Source of the DNA: Triops longicaudatus
Taxonomy: Eukaryota; Arthropoda; Branchiopoda; Notostraca; Triopsidae
Assembly: GCA_022885665.1 (NCBI GenBank)
Contig: JAGQDJ010000165.1
Location: 1-64,000, forward strand
Direction: 5' to 3'
Length of the DNA stretch: 64,000 nt
This document shows, piece by piece, positions 46,401 through 61,400 of this stretch. Each line of letters begins with the position of its first letter. Within the stretch, counting starts at the first letter, position 1. The notes under the pieces were generated by a model that was not told the origin of the DNA, did not search any database, and saw nothing but the letters and a program-made list of their open reading frames with translations. The translations under genes were made by a program, and so were the position numbers.

Positions 46401-49400
46401 TCTGTTTTGTTTTCTTTCAAGAAGGGCTTATCGTGGTTGGCAGTTTATATCGATTTCTTCATGATGTACCATCCAGAAACAAATTGCGAGACTGTTGCAA
46501 TTTCTATTCGGTAACGACTTCCACTATCACATTGCAGTTCCCTAGAACAAAAACATTGATATGGGTGATAGTAGTGAGTGCTGTAATTTTAAATGACGGT
46601 AAAGGGGGGAATTGATCGTTGGTATCTTAACGTTTGATCGTTTAAAAGGGGTCGTAGGGGTCTGTTGCATTCCATTCGTTCAGCTTCTGCTCCCAAGAAT
46701 GCCGCCGATGATAAGTCATGATAGACCGCGCAGGACGCGAACGAACAGCGCGAGGAGGGGAAGAAGTTCTCCTCTTCCTGCACGTTCTGAATACCAGCTT
46801 TAATTTTTCATTTCAGCCCATTACAGGATTGAAAAGATGCCGGAGATCGATCATGATGGACTGGTGGGAATTCCCGTTCGTCTTTTTTTTGTTTCTGAGA
46901 TACTTCCAGGAAGAATAGAACAGGAGAGGAAAAAAATATTTAAAAGTATCTCTGAAAGCCATGAGCTTTGATATTTCTCTCCTATCAGCCTCTTCCATAT
47001 TTTTCCGGTAAAGAAGGTAAGGAATGGCAGTTGCAAGGAATCTTAAGTGTCGAGTGTGCAGGTTTTTATCATTTTTGCATCTGTGAAGAATCTTTTTCGC
47101 GTGTCAAAGTGGACAGTCTCATTTTTTCCCACTTGGGCTCCCTCCAAAGCCTTTCTGTGCTGCTGTTACCGTTTTGTCAGGGTGGGAGCGACAATTTCTG
47201 TCTCCCTCCGCCGAGGCTGACATTGACATATACAGGGGACCTAGGGTAAGAGTGTGCAAAACATAAAAACCACGTGGAAGTCATATAGAGCACGGATTTC
47301 CGCTCAGGTTCGTTGAGTTTCTCTACAGTAGGAGTATTGTTGTGTCTTCTTTGCTTAGCACTGTCAGTACTGTTCAGTACTTGCAATTGGGGTGGCGGAA
47401 TAAGAGGAATAGCAAATGGCCACGATTGTCAAGGAAAGTTGTGCAAAGGAAAAGAAAGGGGAGGAGTGATGGTTCCGGACTTGGGGAAGAAGGTTTTACT
47501 TGTCTTACAAGTATACGGAAGTTGTAATGTGGATCTGTTTCCCTCCTGTAAGTCAAAAGGCAGCTAAAGCTTGGGAAATATGGCCTCTCACGTGTCCTTT
47601 GAATGCATTAGGACAGAACCTTGCACGGTACAATACGGCAAATACGGTTGCCTAGGGTTCTATTTTGCGATTTCGGTCGCGCATCTGCTCCCACTTTTTC
47701 CATCTTTCCACTCACAAACAGCTTTTGTTGTGAGGGATTCTTGATGCCAATTATTGGCGAATTGTGGCAGAAGGCGCTGAATTCGGCTTCCGAGTTAGAA
47801 AGAGCGACAGGGTGAATAGAAATAGGGAAGGAAGGGTCTATTGTATTCAACTTTAGGCTATTCATTAAGGAGTTCGGACATGGGTTTTAGCCGCCAAGGG
47901 AAAGCAGGCACTGACAAAAGACCGAACGTGGCGAGAATTTGCAAAGATAATGAGAACGAGAACACTATTGATGACACCCAACCATGGCTCGGGGTGTTAT
48001 CTTAGAGATAAGCGAGCTCTTCGGCATTATTAAAAACGCACTCGGAAGTTGATGATTCACTCTTATGTAGCCTAAAGCTCGCCTGTTAGTCATTACTCTA
48101 ACCTTTATTTTTTCCAAGAAAAAATATACCTAAGTCATGTGTGGTAAACTGTATAGTTACAAGCGTTAAAAAAGCACATCAAGCTAAGGTGACGTTTTAA
48201 AAAATAATGAGTTTCATTTTTGTTTTCCATTGTGGGTATTTCCCTGTTTAGATCGAACATTTCCAATGTCTATATTTCACTGTTGAGACTTCTCTTGCTG
48301 TCGGAAATGAATGCGCTCTAACTTTTCACTGTTGCGTGAAAGGAGACCCTTTTCGATTTGTTTGTTGCTGCACCAAAATTTACAATTTGAATATTATGTA
48401 CAAGCAAAGCTTGCGTATGTGCAAGCTATTTTTCAGCAAATTCTGTAGGTGTAATACTTACTGTGAATTCTGTTAATAAATTTGATTTCTAGAGCAGCGA
48501 AAGTACTGACATTTCGGTGGAATTTGAGATTTTGCTGCAGTGCATTATTTTCTGTGCAGGATTCTTTTTCCTCCGTAGGATTTAAAATTTTCCACCATAT
48601 TTTGATTTATAGTTTATTGTTATATTTGCATTTCACTTGAAACGTGATTGGTCGCGTCTTTAAAAATATAAATGTTGAAAGTTTTTCAGCATTCAGGATA
48701 AAATAAGTTCTGAGTCATGTTATTTTACAGAAAATAATTTGTCTAGGTCATGTTATTTTACAGAAAATAATGTGTCTACGTCTCCACACCATTATTTTAA
48801 ACTATTTTAACTTTTTACGTGTGTTTTGTTTCAAATTTCTCCTGCGCTGCTCCCCAGCTGACACTTTTCTGCTCACAGTGGCTGTTTAGCTTGGGTAGCA
48901 TATTTTAACTAAAATTTTCATTTTCGTATTTACTAAGAACGTAATTTTGCTCGAGAAGGTAATTTTCTGAAATTCGCCCCGGGGGTTAAATACCCAGCGA
49001 GGTATGACTCGCACAATATCGTGTTACCCTTTTTGCTCTAGCAAGGTTCCAGTGACAGTTCGGAGTTTCTTACGTAAGATTGCATGAATGAGTTCTTGGC
49101 CCTGCCAAAAGCCAGCTCAGTGACGCAAATTTATGGGACTTGTTAAAGAAATTTTCTCCCCCGAGCTTGTCGTTCTGGGCGATGTTGGGTGTGAAATGTA
49201 ACCAATTTCGCAAGTTGCCATATTTCATGCGGCTAATTCTATCCCTTCAGGGAGAGCAAAACCTCTTTGGGATGCTGCATATGGAGCGTTAAAAGATTCT
49301 GTGTCCGACACCTTAGTGCATTTGTATACATTTTGCACACCACCCGAAAACCCTGCCAAGGCGCGACAAACATGAATGCCCCCTCCCCAAAATGTTTCTT

Positions 49401-52400
49401 TTCGTTTTGGTGAGATTTGTCAGCTGGCGAAGGTGAGAGCACTAAGTTCGGGTTCTTTTGGCCCCAATCTTCTTAAATTCAATAAAGAAAAACTTATAAG
49501 AAATATTGGTTTTGAATAGAAGACTCCTTCCTTCACCGAAACCCTACTAAGATGCAACACCCCTCCCAGTTTGCCCTAGGAGTGCGGGGTATTGATTACA
49601 AAATGGTCTTTACCCTCTTTTTTACCCCCCTGGTACTTTATTTAAGGGTGAATTTTGTATGATGCAAGCGGAAAAAGTGGAACGGCTGCGAGAAAAAAGG
49701 TGAATGTAGCCCCAGGGCAAAAAGATTTCATATATGCATAAAGATTGCCTACAGCCTCTTCTTCTTTAGGGGGTGTGACACATAGTATGACTTTACCCCC
49801 TCGGGAAAAAGGGAGAGTGTGTGATGGCCCGCCAAATCGTACCGACATATAGTGCTGTTATTGATTGGAAAAGTAAAAGGAGCTTTCTGTAGAACGAATG
49901 TTCCAGAGATGGTACAACGTTGCTTTCTAGGGGATATATGGGGATGCGGGGGAGGGTGGAAAAATGATTTTCGCTACATTGCCCTTCCGTCCTATAGTAA
50001 ACCCACAATAGATCTTGTTGAGTTGTTCCAATTTTGCTTTGTGGGATCAACCGATTATATTTATGAAAATTAGGATCTGCGATATTCCTTATTTTAGCTA
50101 TGTCAGACGTGTGCTATAAATTCGCCATCGAGTAGGAAGTCTAGTTGATTTTTTTCGCTAGCTGTCGAGAGCGAATAGTGTCGAGTAGGGGTAGATGTAA
50201 GCGGTCAAAGACGAGTGATGGTAAAGTGTAAAGGAAATAGAGAAGAAAAGAAGATGGATGGAATATTTCAAGGAGAAAATGGTGTGTTGTGGCTTCCACT
50301 GTCATTAGGAGATGAAATCGTTCGGAAATATCGCTATGAGTGAAGAAGCAAGCTTCAAATGGGCTCTCGGATGAGGGAGCCTTCGGGGCCGGTCATTAGA
50401 ATTTTTCCATTTTCATGATCTTTGCACTCAAATCACTCAGAAATGACTCAATTGTTATTTCATTATGCAATATTTGGGGCGGAGCTTGGTACAGTAATTT
50501 GAACTGTGATCACTTTTCTTCTAATCGTCCTAGACTTAAAAAAATATCCTGTAAAATGTGGACAGTTAAATGGGACAAACTGAAAGCAAATTAAAACAAA
50601 TAGTATTTAAAAGATTGTAAAAGTGCGCGCAAAATATGTGTTAGTGGGCATTCGAAATCGAAACAATGATATTTATTGTCCAAAAATATGTGGAGAAACT
50701 TTTTTTTTTAACTTGTGCGATTCTTGACGACAGACAAGTTTATTTTGGTAAAAAAAAAAGTTTACATCATGTGAGTAATTTGGTTAAGCATTCGTATTGC
50801 GTTAGTAATTAAATTAAGAATTGCGTAAGTTTAATTGATTTCACGTGACTTTTAGTTCAATTATTTATTGTGATATTTAAAACCAACCTATATTAAATTT
50901 GCATTATTAACTTCAGCTAAACGTGAAACTGCAGTACTTAGACAGTGATAGAAATGTAAATTTCTCTTTTTGTACAGCAGAAGTCTGTGATGCCAGCGAA
51001 AAGTACTCATTTCGTATTACTTCCGAATACAAAGACCTGCTTCTTTGTTTCTCGCATAGTCTGGCAATGAAAATATCATGAATGGCGCGTTTACACATGA
51101 ACGGGCAAGTTGGTTTAAGCTAGTTTCACTCCAAGTTCACCCAACTCTATCATAAAATAAGTCTTTCTTTCTGTTCGCGAGTTTCTAGTCATAATGATAC
51201 TGCAGACAAGGCTGACACGATTTTTTGCCGTGTTCTTTTTGTTTGGAGAGAGTATGGTCTTTTGTGTCTTACTAGCTTTTGTCTTTACCCGGAAAATAAT
51301 CCTGAAAGTCCTTTACCATGAGGGCTTTTCCACAATAGCCCCCCCCCCAAAAAAAAAAAAAGGGGAAAGGGAAAAAATTCATCAGTATGCGCAATGCGTA
51401 AAAAGGCACTCTATAACCGGACTGTCTTTTCGTGCGAGTGTTCTATGTGAGCCCGACGGTGTGGGCAGCGTGCCTTTTGGGACGAATGAGACCCAGAAAT
51501 GAGCATAAAGAGTACATACACACACACACACACACACATGGAGGTAACTCACGTAGCGCCAGTAACACCTTCTTGGAAACGCATACATTAGTCGCTATAT
51601 ATGAGTTGCGTTACCCTAAAATGGAAAAGTTCTGAATGAATTTTTTGGCGTGCTGCTTTCTATTGACTCACAACTCAAGTGACTTTAGCAAAGATAAGTA
51701 CCGTTGTCTTCCAGTTTATGTTACGTTATCGCAGCGTATGGGTACGAAACTTACATGTTGAGACGTAACCTGGAAAGGACGTAACATGATGTCACCCTTC
51801 ATTAGTGAATTGAGTCCCTTGAGTAAATTAAAGTGCTAGATTTATTACTTAGCGTAAGAGTTTAATTTTTGCTACTATAGAACAATAAGTAGAAAAAATA
51901 CATTACATTTAATTAATTTCGACAAAATATAACGTGAAATAGATTCATTAGTTTAATATTTTCATTTCGTTTTCGTCTTGACGGTTATGCTTTGGGGAAG
52001 AGAAGACTTCGTTAGATGGCGAGGAAAGGAAATCGAGGCAAAGCCACACCCTAAGCCACACCGCGGAGCAGACAAATAAGTCATTAAGTTCCCGGGACTC
52101 TTTTGTTTTAATGAAATAGGAAGAGACAAAAACGCTAAGCTCGAGTCGGCGGAAGAGGAAATAGCAAGATTCTTGACAAAAAATATGAATTAAATACGGG
52201 TTCCGTATCAACATCCAGATTACCTAAGCGCTTTGCTCCACATTTGTTAAAAAGGCTTCGCTCCCAGGTAGTCACACTTTCTTAAATTATTGCCTTTATT
52301 AAATTTAAAGCATTTCCTTTACATTTTATTTCCCGCTGAAATATACTTTAACAAACCAATTGAAGAGTTGAGTTCAAGGATTTATTGCGTAATACTAGGT

Positions 52401-55400
52401 AACGCCATTCGTGCTTACGTAAACACAATGAAGTTAAGATTTTGTTAACTGCATGGTAAAAAGGGAACAGAGTCAAGAACCGGTAATCTAAGCGATCTAC
52501 GCAGAGGTGTAATTGGGTAACAATGAATGTTACGCGTTACGTTTTTTTACAAGCGTATAAATGAAGGCGAAATTGTCGCATAGGCCGCTGCCTACGCAAG
52601 CACCATTTATTTAGATTAAGTCTAGTTAACGGGGCTCATTTTGTGTTTACACGCGAACCTGGAGCCTACTACTCGTAGGAAGAGTGAGCCAATGAGAAGA
52701 TGCATTTGCGTAAGCGACGTGCCTACGCTGTAATTCACACAACCACCAACTCCTGCTGCGGGTAAAAATTCATTATTGCCCAGCTGTTGTATGCTAAGAA
52801 TGGAAGTATTCGTTGTTACCCAGCTACACCTCTGTGCAGATCGCTGTAAATCCAGCGTTGTGAAGTTTGAATTCTCTTAGCGATAGCCGCAACACGGGGC
52901 TTCAACTTGATTAGATTTTCGTTTTGTGGTGTGTAATCTAGGTAATGGAGATTATTACTTAGCCTGTTTATGTTTCGCAAAAAGAGTATGCAACAGATCA
53001 TTTTTAGTCACTTAAAGTTGCCACATTAGGAGCTTTGTTCGGAACTTTTTTGCCATAACTCGTACGGTAACGAAAAAATTGAGTGGTGTGAATTGAGTAG
53101 AAAAGCTGAAACTTTCCCCTGTTGTATTTTTTGTTCACCTAGAAGAATACATATAGTTAAATTAGTCTACGTGCGATCATCTAACACGTTAGAAGAAGAT
53201 TAGGATCTGTGCTTCAAACTTATTCCATTGGTTCGGGGGAAAAGTTACGTGGAGCCTCGAGCGTATTTGTGTGGCATATAAAATAGATGGAAACAAGGCT
53301 CAAAAAAGCTCATAAATAAAGAGACAAGTTAAGTGGTTAAACATAGTGTAGAAAATATGGTTGAATTAGAATCATTAGAGATTTGTTAACTTCTCAATGA
53401 AGATAAATTCTTCCGTATTTCAGAAGAACAGAATTTCGTAGGGAAACGGGATAAAAAACGAGCATTTTGACGCGAGAGTAGAGTTTTAAGCTAAGAGCAA
53501 CTTTTTCTTTAGCTAACATCACGTAGAGTTTTAACTTTGTTGGAAAACAAGGGTCATCCTTGCTTGCGAAATTGTTCAATGGTCTCCACAGTTGATGGTC
53601 TCCACAATTGCACAGTTGATTGGAAATTGAACGGTCACATTGTAAGCCCATATAATTCAGTGTAATTATATGGGCTTACTCCTTTTTATTGAGTAATTCA
53701 TAATTGAATATTTCGCTTTTTGAAAAACTTTTGTAAGCCCCGTTTTATATCTTACAGTGTTGAATATCTTCGTCTAAATGAATACGGATCTTTGGCAATA
53801 ACTTTTGAGATAAGAAAATCGCAAGCTTTTACGAAATGCTTGAAAGCCATTGCGGCCCAAAGAAAAAGCTGCAACCTGCACCTTCCACCTTTTCCCTTTG
53901 ACGATGTACCAATTAAGTCAATTTGCCTAGTTTACGTTTAGTAGCTAAGCTAAAGATGAGAGGCAAACATGTCCATGAGAAAGAACTAAGTTTTTCGCTA
54001 GCTCAGCGAGTGGGTGTTGATTCTCTTAGAAAAAAAATGAGACAAAGGGTTCAGTTGCTCAACGTTTCTGCGTGAGTGAAGTAGTGGTTTTGAGGCAATT
54101 GATGTAATTTTTCTATTTATAGATAACTCAGGTTATGAAGCATATGAGCAGCTTTAAGGCTTTAAATCATTCTTGTACAATGCAAACGACAAGAACGCAA
54201 AACATCGTTCAGTTTTTGGATTTATTTTGTTTCAGAAAAAGAATGTAAAAAACTTGATCAATTTAACTATAAATACAAGATAGTATACGTTTACTCTTTG
54301 TCTCCTCCAGATCCTGACTTTTATCATTCTGTGTAGGCAGCGCCATATTTTTGAATACTCCGCACATTTGAATAGTGACCGTTTGGTCTCGAACCTATTC
54401 AAATAAGCGGGTTGCATGTAGTTGATGAAGGGAAGTCAGTTATGCAAATGTTTTGGGTGAGAAAGTTAAGAACTCTCTATGGCAAGTCTTGTTTGCAGGC
54501 GTCCGCTTCTTTTTCAGGAAGGTCCGCCTCTCACGGAAGGGGGGTTGTTGTTACGTTTAAAGGAGTCGTCCACCATACCAAAACTTGATGAAAACGTAAT
54601 ACGTGCTTAGCATTTTGGGCTTAGCTGGTAAGGGACGATGCTCCTGCTGCTGCAATAGCAACAGCCACGTCTTCCTCCTAGCAAAAGTGACAACAAAAAG
54701 AAGAAAAACACCCAAGGAGCTTTACATAGTGGAAAAAGAGGAGGAACTCGACAGATGAAGATGAGGATGCTGAAGAGTAGCAAGTTTTTCTATCCGACCC
54801 AGCGAGTGAAGGCGTGTCAGTATTGCAAGCTTTTATACCTTGGTTACGCTCCTCCAGGGAAAATTTAAATGGCTTCATTTCTTGACGTCAAATCGGCATT
54901 AACGTTGCACTTGCAGTTTTGGCAGGTGATACTAAAGTTGGATCTGTTTTTAGCAACTTTTTGACGATTTTTGACCAATTAAGGAACTTTCGTGTCAGCT
55001 TTATTGTCTTGCTCCCAGCTCCGCCGTACGTGTTTCATCCATAGTGTCCTCTTCGGCAACTTTTATACTTTGCTGTGCAACAGTAGTTAAACTATACTAC
55101 ACACAGTTTTCCGAATTGCTAATGTCCATTTGACTTTTGCGTTCAAGGAACGTCTGTGTTCGGAGTCATTTAACCGATTTATTTTCACACGTCAAACAGC
55201 GTTAATCTTTACTTTCTGTCGAAGCGTAGGTCATTATATTCTTTGAGTGATCCTTATAATATTAAACAATCATTTCGCCGACTAAGACAGAGATTTGAGT
55301 AATTTTTCGTTCAGCCACGGAGGAATGGTGATTTTCGATCGTGAGTATGTATTTTCACTTGAACGCCAATCTTGGGGGAAAATTCGAGCAAGCTTACAGA

Positions 55401-58400
55401 TTCCTAGAGAGAAATTAAAACTTGTTGGTTGAGATAGGTTTCGGTTCTGACTCGTTCTTCATGAAAGTGTATGTGTAGGTGGGTGGAGTTTCTCGTTGGA
55501 GTCTCTCACTAATGACTTTTGGCCTCGTTGAAAAGTGTAAATGGGAATGGATGCCTGCTGTTAATGACCTGTACAGTACTGGTAGTGCTGTATAAGTCAC
55601 TTGCAAGTTGGTTCGTAAAATTGTACGAGTTCTTTTTCATACGATATTGCCTTAATGACACTTACCTCCCTTTTTTTACGTACCAAGAGATGTGTCAATG
55701 ATTCGGGCACCGTGCTTCACTTTTTCCAGAAGAAATGGTGAAAGGTTGAACCCAAGTTTTCTTTCAAGAAAATACCGACTGACACTTAAGTGATGGATCG
55801 TGTCCCGGGGAGCTAGCAATGCTAGTACTTCTTTTTTGACTCTTCCATCTTTCGATATTGTTGTTACCTAGGAAAGTTAGAAATAAAAAATCCGGGGCAT
55901 AATTCGTTTCAGATGGAGTTGCTGGAGTGATCGTAATGGGTAACTTTCTTGGGGTCAGCCAAGGGATCTCGTGTAGTCATTTTATGAAACTTCCCTCTGA
56001 CTCCCTTACTTTTTCTTTTTGGAATGGGTCATGCGAGGCGTTACTTTTTGCCTCATGTCAGAAACGAAATAAAAAATCAGGATTTATGATATGTCTAGCA
56101 TAGAAGAGACAAATTTCGAAAGACAACATGTGGCGATAATGACTGCTTTAGACCTGATAATTTTTTGGCTATCATCCCCCCAGCTCGTTCCACGTACTTC
56201 GTACAGTACGTACCACGTAATGGGAGTGTCTGTGCGTTTTTTTCCTTATGAAGAAGAAATTTCTTCTTAGATTCCTTGCAGCATAAAAAGTGAAGCGATA
56301 AAAAGTGAAAGAGAAAAAATGCAATTATATTGGATTGGGCACTGCAATTCCTAGAAAATAGGAGGAGTCGAGGTTACGTTTTTATTTCCTGGTTTTAGCG
56401 CGATCTGTATCGTATTTCACTCGCACAGCAGGAATAAAAACGAAAAGTTAACTTTGCTTTGCGGTTTTTGCTATGTGGCTAAATTCAAGTCTACGATATT
56501 TCTCTTCTCGGACTTCAGTGTTTAGTGTATTAACTGTTAATTAATTTTCATGTAAATTTTTATTGTTAGTTTAATTATTAATGTATCATTATTTGAGTTA
56601 TTTCTTGCGATTTTCATTTTTATTAGCGTTTTAATCTCTAGCCGTATGTTAATTTTATATTATTTAAAAATATATTTGTTTACTGTACTTGGAATATGTC
56701 TTTTTTCTAGAGAAATAATTTAGTTTGTGATGCAGTTCGCATAGAGGCTGAGCTAGTTTTCAAACGTCGGTAGAATTTTTTATGTTGAAGCCAGAACTGT
56801 CAAAGGTATAGTTAAAAGGTCGTGAGAAGAGGAAGAAAGGCGAGGAAGAAATATTGTTTATACATGGGAAACTCGTATGGCCTAGTTTGTGTGTGGCGCT
56901 TTGGGAAAGCATCAAGGGCCGCACAGGGAGGTTGGGAATACATTATTGTGTTATAGGTTGAGGAAGTTGGTTAAGAAGAAAGGCTTTTATAGAGGGGGCT
57001 GGCATCATTTCCATCAGCGTTGTAATCTCCGGTTGAACTGCGTTGGGTAATTTAGCTTCAATAAGACGTTTAGCGCTAAGCGGAAGTTAAGAAAGTTTGA
57101 TCGATTTCCCCGGAACTTTGTGTCACTTGCCGACCACGTCGCTCTTACGCAGAAGGTTTCTTTCAAAAAAAGATTAGCTAATAGAAAGTTTAGTCGATCT
57201 CGAACTTGTTTCCCCTTCTTACTAGATATCCTAACTTTTCAAAGCAACGACCTGCCTATAGATGTACGCTGCTTGCTGTATTAGTTTTGCAACACAGTAC
57301 TTCCCGGACGTAAACGAATGTTTCTTTTTACACGATTTTGGGATCTTGCCCACTCAGTAGTTCACGTAAGGAAGTTGCTCATACAAGTTGCCGTGTAATT
57401 AGAATTGTTCTTTGCGTTTGAGTCGTTTTTCTTATGGTTTGAGTAACGTCGTAGTAAGTACACGTAAATAGCCAGGGGTCTACTGAGTACAAATGTCTTA
57501 AGATAAGTTTGAGTACAATGTGTTAGGCTTGCGCTCAAAAGAATACCGCGTAAAATCAAGTTTTGATCTTGATTAGCTCGTGGACATGATTTATAGCATG
57601 GTGGCTGGCGTTTTCATTGTTGCAGTTATAAAAAGTGATAAGCTAGTCGTCAGCTATGGGTTTTATCAAAATCGGTGAGCAATAGTAATAAATTTCCGAT
57701 TTATTTGGGACAGTGAGAATGCATTAAGATTTGTTTGTTGGACGTTTTTTTGGAAACGTCGTTCTCTGTTGGGTTGCTCTAGCGAGGATTCGTAAGTGGA
57801 AAGCTTTTTCCCTGTAGATTTCCAAACATTTAGGAGTTCTGTACTCCAAACCCAATCTTGTGCGCCCAACTTCCGAGCGGTTTCACGTGGAGGCAAGCTT
57901 CCTTTCCATAAGTTTGCGAACATTTTACAGCCGTCCACTTTACGCCAACTTGCGTACCGTTAAGTTTGGCATGTTATGGCTTGCTTGTCGTAAGCTTGCG
58001 AATGGAGAGCTTCAAGCTACTCACCGTATGTTGGCAACGTTCTCTGACCTTAGAGCTAAGGCGCGCGCTTTCATGTCAGAAGTTCTCGAATTTTTTTAAC
58101 AGTGGATTTGCGATAATGAACTCATTATCCTTTTGGAATGCAATCTAGGCAAACCTTTACCTTCTGACCTTTCGAGTCGTGGACCGAATGGAGCCGGCCG
58201 AGCAAGATTTTCGTTTTGTGTTGAGCAATGAGGGCAACAATCAAAAGTGCTCGACCACTTATGTGCTTGAATTTCGTTCAGTCAGGAGTGGCAAGTGTAT
58301 TCAAAAGTGTGGAGATAGTAATGTAAAGTTCGGCGTGACGGAACGAAGCAGGTTATTTGCTAATACAGGGGACTCCACTTCTGTCGAATTCCGAAAAGAC

Positions 58401-61400
58401 GAAATTCCATGTAACTAGAACCAAAGCTTACGGGCGCGCTTAGTAACGTTTAAGCAAATGAAAATTCTGATAAGACGAATTTCCGCTTAAGAAATAATCT
58501 CTAACCTGGTCCCGAGCCCTTCTTAAGCGGAGAGCACTGCATAGCAAAAAGAAGGGAACCTGCGCCATATTGTAGTATCGTAAGAAGCTTGTTTATCAAA
58601 TTGAAGAAGTTGTCCGTTATCCTGTAACACCTTACGGTCCCAGCGCGAGGATCCCTGTTCCCTTCTTTTCGGTAATTCAACGGCAAGGTATTTTCCGTTG
58701 GCTCTCGTTACTCTGGATAGGTAAGTTGTGTAGGAATACTGATCAGGTTTTAGCCCATTTCCTAACTTTACTTCGTGGAATTAGGTTGCATTGGCCGGTA
58801 ATTCGCCCAGCGAAACTTTACGGTCACTAGAAACTTGAGGTTAGCAACCGTTACGGGCAAAAGTTGTATCACGTTGAGAGGATTTGAGTGAAATTGGTGA
58901 GAACAGCACGTATGTTTATATGCTTTGTGCACTACTGTGGGCGCCGTCTTCGAAGAAGAAGATGTTACTTGACCAAATTTAGAGAAACTCCATCAAAGTT
59001 ATTTGCATATGCAGATGGAACTTATAAACCCATGCGGGTTAAAGGAGGAGATGGGGTTAGGGGTAAAGCAGCTTTTGTCTTGGTCTTTCCTTTTCTAATC
59101 CCGGAGTCGCTTCGGAAAGAAGGAGGAAAAAGGAAAAGACGCTCAGATTGTAGGGAAGCTCATTAGCAGGCCTGTCCAGGTATAGACACGTGATTAGCAT
59201 AACATGAACAACAGAAGAACCTGGGTTGTAAAACGCAGCAGAAAAAAATAACTAACGTGCTGACTTCCTCTGCTATTGAAGCATCTTGGGAGGTCGCTAT
59301 ATCTCTTTTTGTTCTTTTTTCCCCTTACTTGCTAACAACGAAGAAATTGGGCAGCTGTAAATAGGTTTAGCGCCCCCAAGTTTTGTCGTTGCCAAGAAAC
59401 ATGGAGGCAAGCCCTTCCCTTGTTTTCACATATGAACACATGACTCGCCTGTTGCTTCACAAAAACGCACACTTTTCTCCGGCAGGGCCTTTTCATGTGC
59501 GATAACCAGCCAACAACGACCTTTAATTTCGTCAAATTACTCTGGATGAGAGACATCTAGCCAGAAAATTGCGTCGTATTACTGTCAGACAACATTCACG
59601 CGTAGAGCGCACCATTAGGTTGCTATTCGGGATTTTCCTAGACAATGTTTTGTTGGTTCACTTCAGTCTTATGCAAAGCTGGTCTCATCGTCCCAGACTT
59701 TGAACCGTGCAATTTTGTATGACGCTTGTCAAATTTCTTCACAGAGCGTACTTGCTGTGTAAATACTAGGGAATGATACTTCTACATGTGTGTCGAAACA
59801 GCTTTGGTACTCTACATAGCCAAGTTAGAACGACGGAATTCAAAATTGGTGATTGGGAAACGAAGGAAAGTTTTCTAAGAAAAGCTTTTTTATGTAAAAA
59901 CTCTGTTTTTCTCCTTTGATGAGATGCCGGCACATTTTTTAGCATACGAAAGGATTTTTTCCCCTCCTTCGCCCAAATTCGAATTTATTCATGGGATTGG
60001 AACCGTCTTCTTTTACATATGTGGTCTTGTATTTATTGACAGACGGCAGGAGAGAAAAAGAGAATGAAATGAGTTTGCGTGTTATTGTTGCGTAGAGTAC
60101 GAATTGTCTGATGCTTTGCGCGTCGTTGTTGTGTCACGTGAGTCTAGTAACAATGGTGGTCGTGCATGTCAATTCCTTATTAACGTTTACGTTTTTCCTT
60201 TTCTTTGGGGGATTACCTTCATCTTCCTCTGGCTAAAAACAAAGGCTTCCGTTCGCTACAATGGGCGTGGTTGTTACGTCTGAATAAGTAGAAATAAGCA
60301 GTTACACTTTGGAATGGAACTTTACTTGGAGATTTTTCTCTGGAGGGGGGGGGGAATATTTTAAACCCTTTGTGTATTCATAGTGCAGCGGGGGAACGAA
60401 ATGATCAATGATTGGGGATTTTTGCAAAGTAAACAGTATGTTAAAAACTGACGGAGAGGGTATGCGAGGAAGGAAGATATAAAAAAAGGAGAAAATAGCT
60501 CCTTGAGCTATTGCCACCAGCCAGAAAGCAGATGATGCATGGTCGTAACAAGCGTCAGCAAAGCAATAAGCGCAAAGTTATATAGACATGAAGAAACGAA
60601 AAATAAGGCAGCGACGGATTTGGAAGTCGTGTTGAGGGTGAGAAACGTCACTGACAGTGGAAGGGGGAGGGAAAGGAGACTTAGGGCAAAAATATTATGA
60701 GAGAAAACGCGGTGGTTCTTAGCCGAAAAAGAAGCCGGTGACACAAGTAATGAGAAAGTCACCCCTTCGGCAGATGAGCTATTTCCGGTGGCAGTTTCGG
60801 CGGTCCATGAGTGGTACTTAGAACCCTTCTTTGTAGTTAAACTGCGTTCGGGTGTAGTACAAACAGGGATTTTTGTGAAAAGAGTAGGAGAACGAACCTC
60901 ACTTAATGTTGGGATAGGAAAAGAAGTTTCAAGAGTCATTAAAAAAGACAAAGCTTTGTTTCACAAATATTCTCCTTCAGGATGATTTACAGTTGCCTAC
61001 GCCGAAACCCATATTGTGTCCACGAAAGTGAAACACAAAGTACGTCTAATGTAACAACAAAGAAAACTTTGGTAAAAAGGATCTCTTTTAGATAACAATT
61101 AAAACTAATGCATTTCTGTGGTGAAACGAAAAATAAGCTTTCAGTTAAACGCGTTTTTTTTTTTGCACTAGGGAGTTTTGTTTTAATAACTGACTCGTTG
61201 AAGAGTCATTGACAGCCAACATTGAACGAATCAAAGAAGGAGAAAAGAATATGCTGTGTGTTTTCTTTGGCATGTTTGATATAATCAAACAAACATTAAA
61301 TAAACGTAACACTTTTTGCGCAATACCGAAAAATGGTGGTAAAATCTTCGATTCTGGCAACATCGAAAATTGCCATGCTTAGTTTGTTCGCAAATAGTAT

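Noticed and set aside
56189..56217. Short GTAC-rich palindromes
   Set aside because: 7-bp arms in a simple GTAC-rich stretch; similar chance palindromes occur elsewhere (about 28208-28230).
60508..60951. 147-codon ORF on the minus strand in the cadherin intron
   Set aside because: No recognised domain, Ser/Leu-rich with no splice or context support, and within the size expected of chance ORFs in 64 kb.
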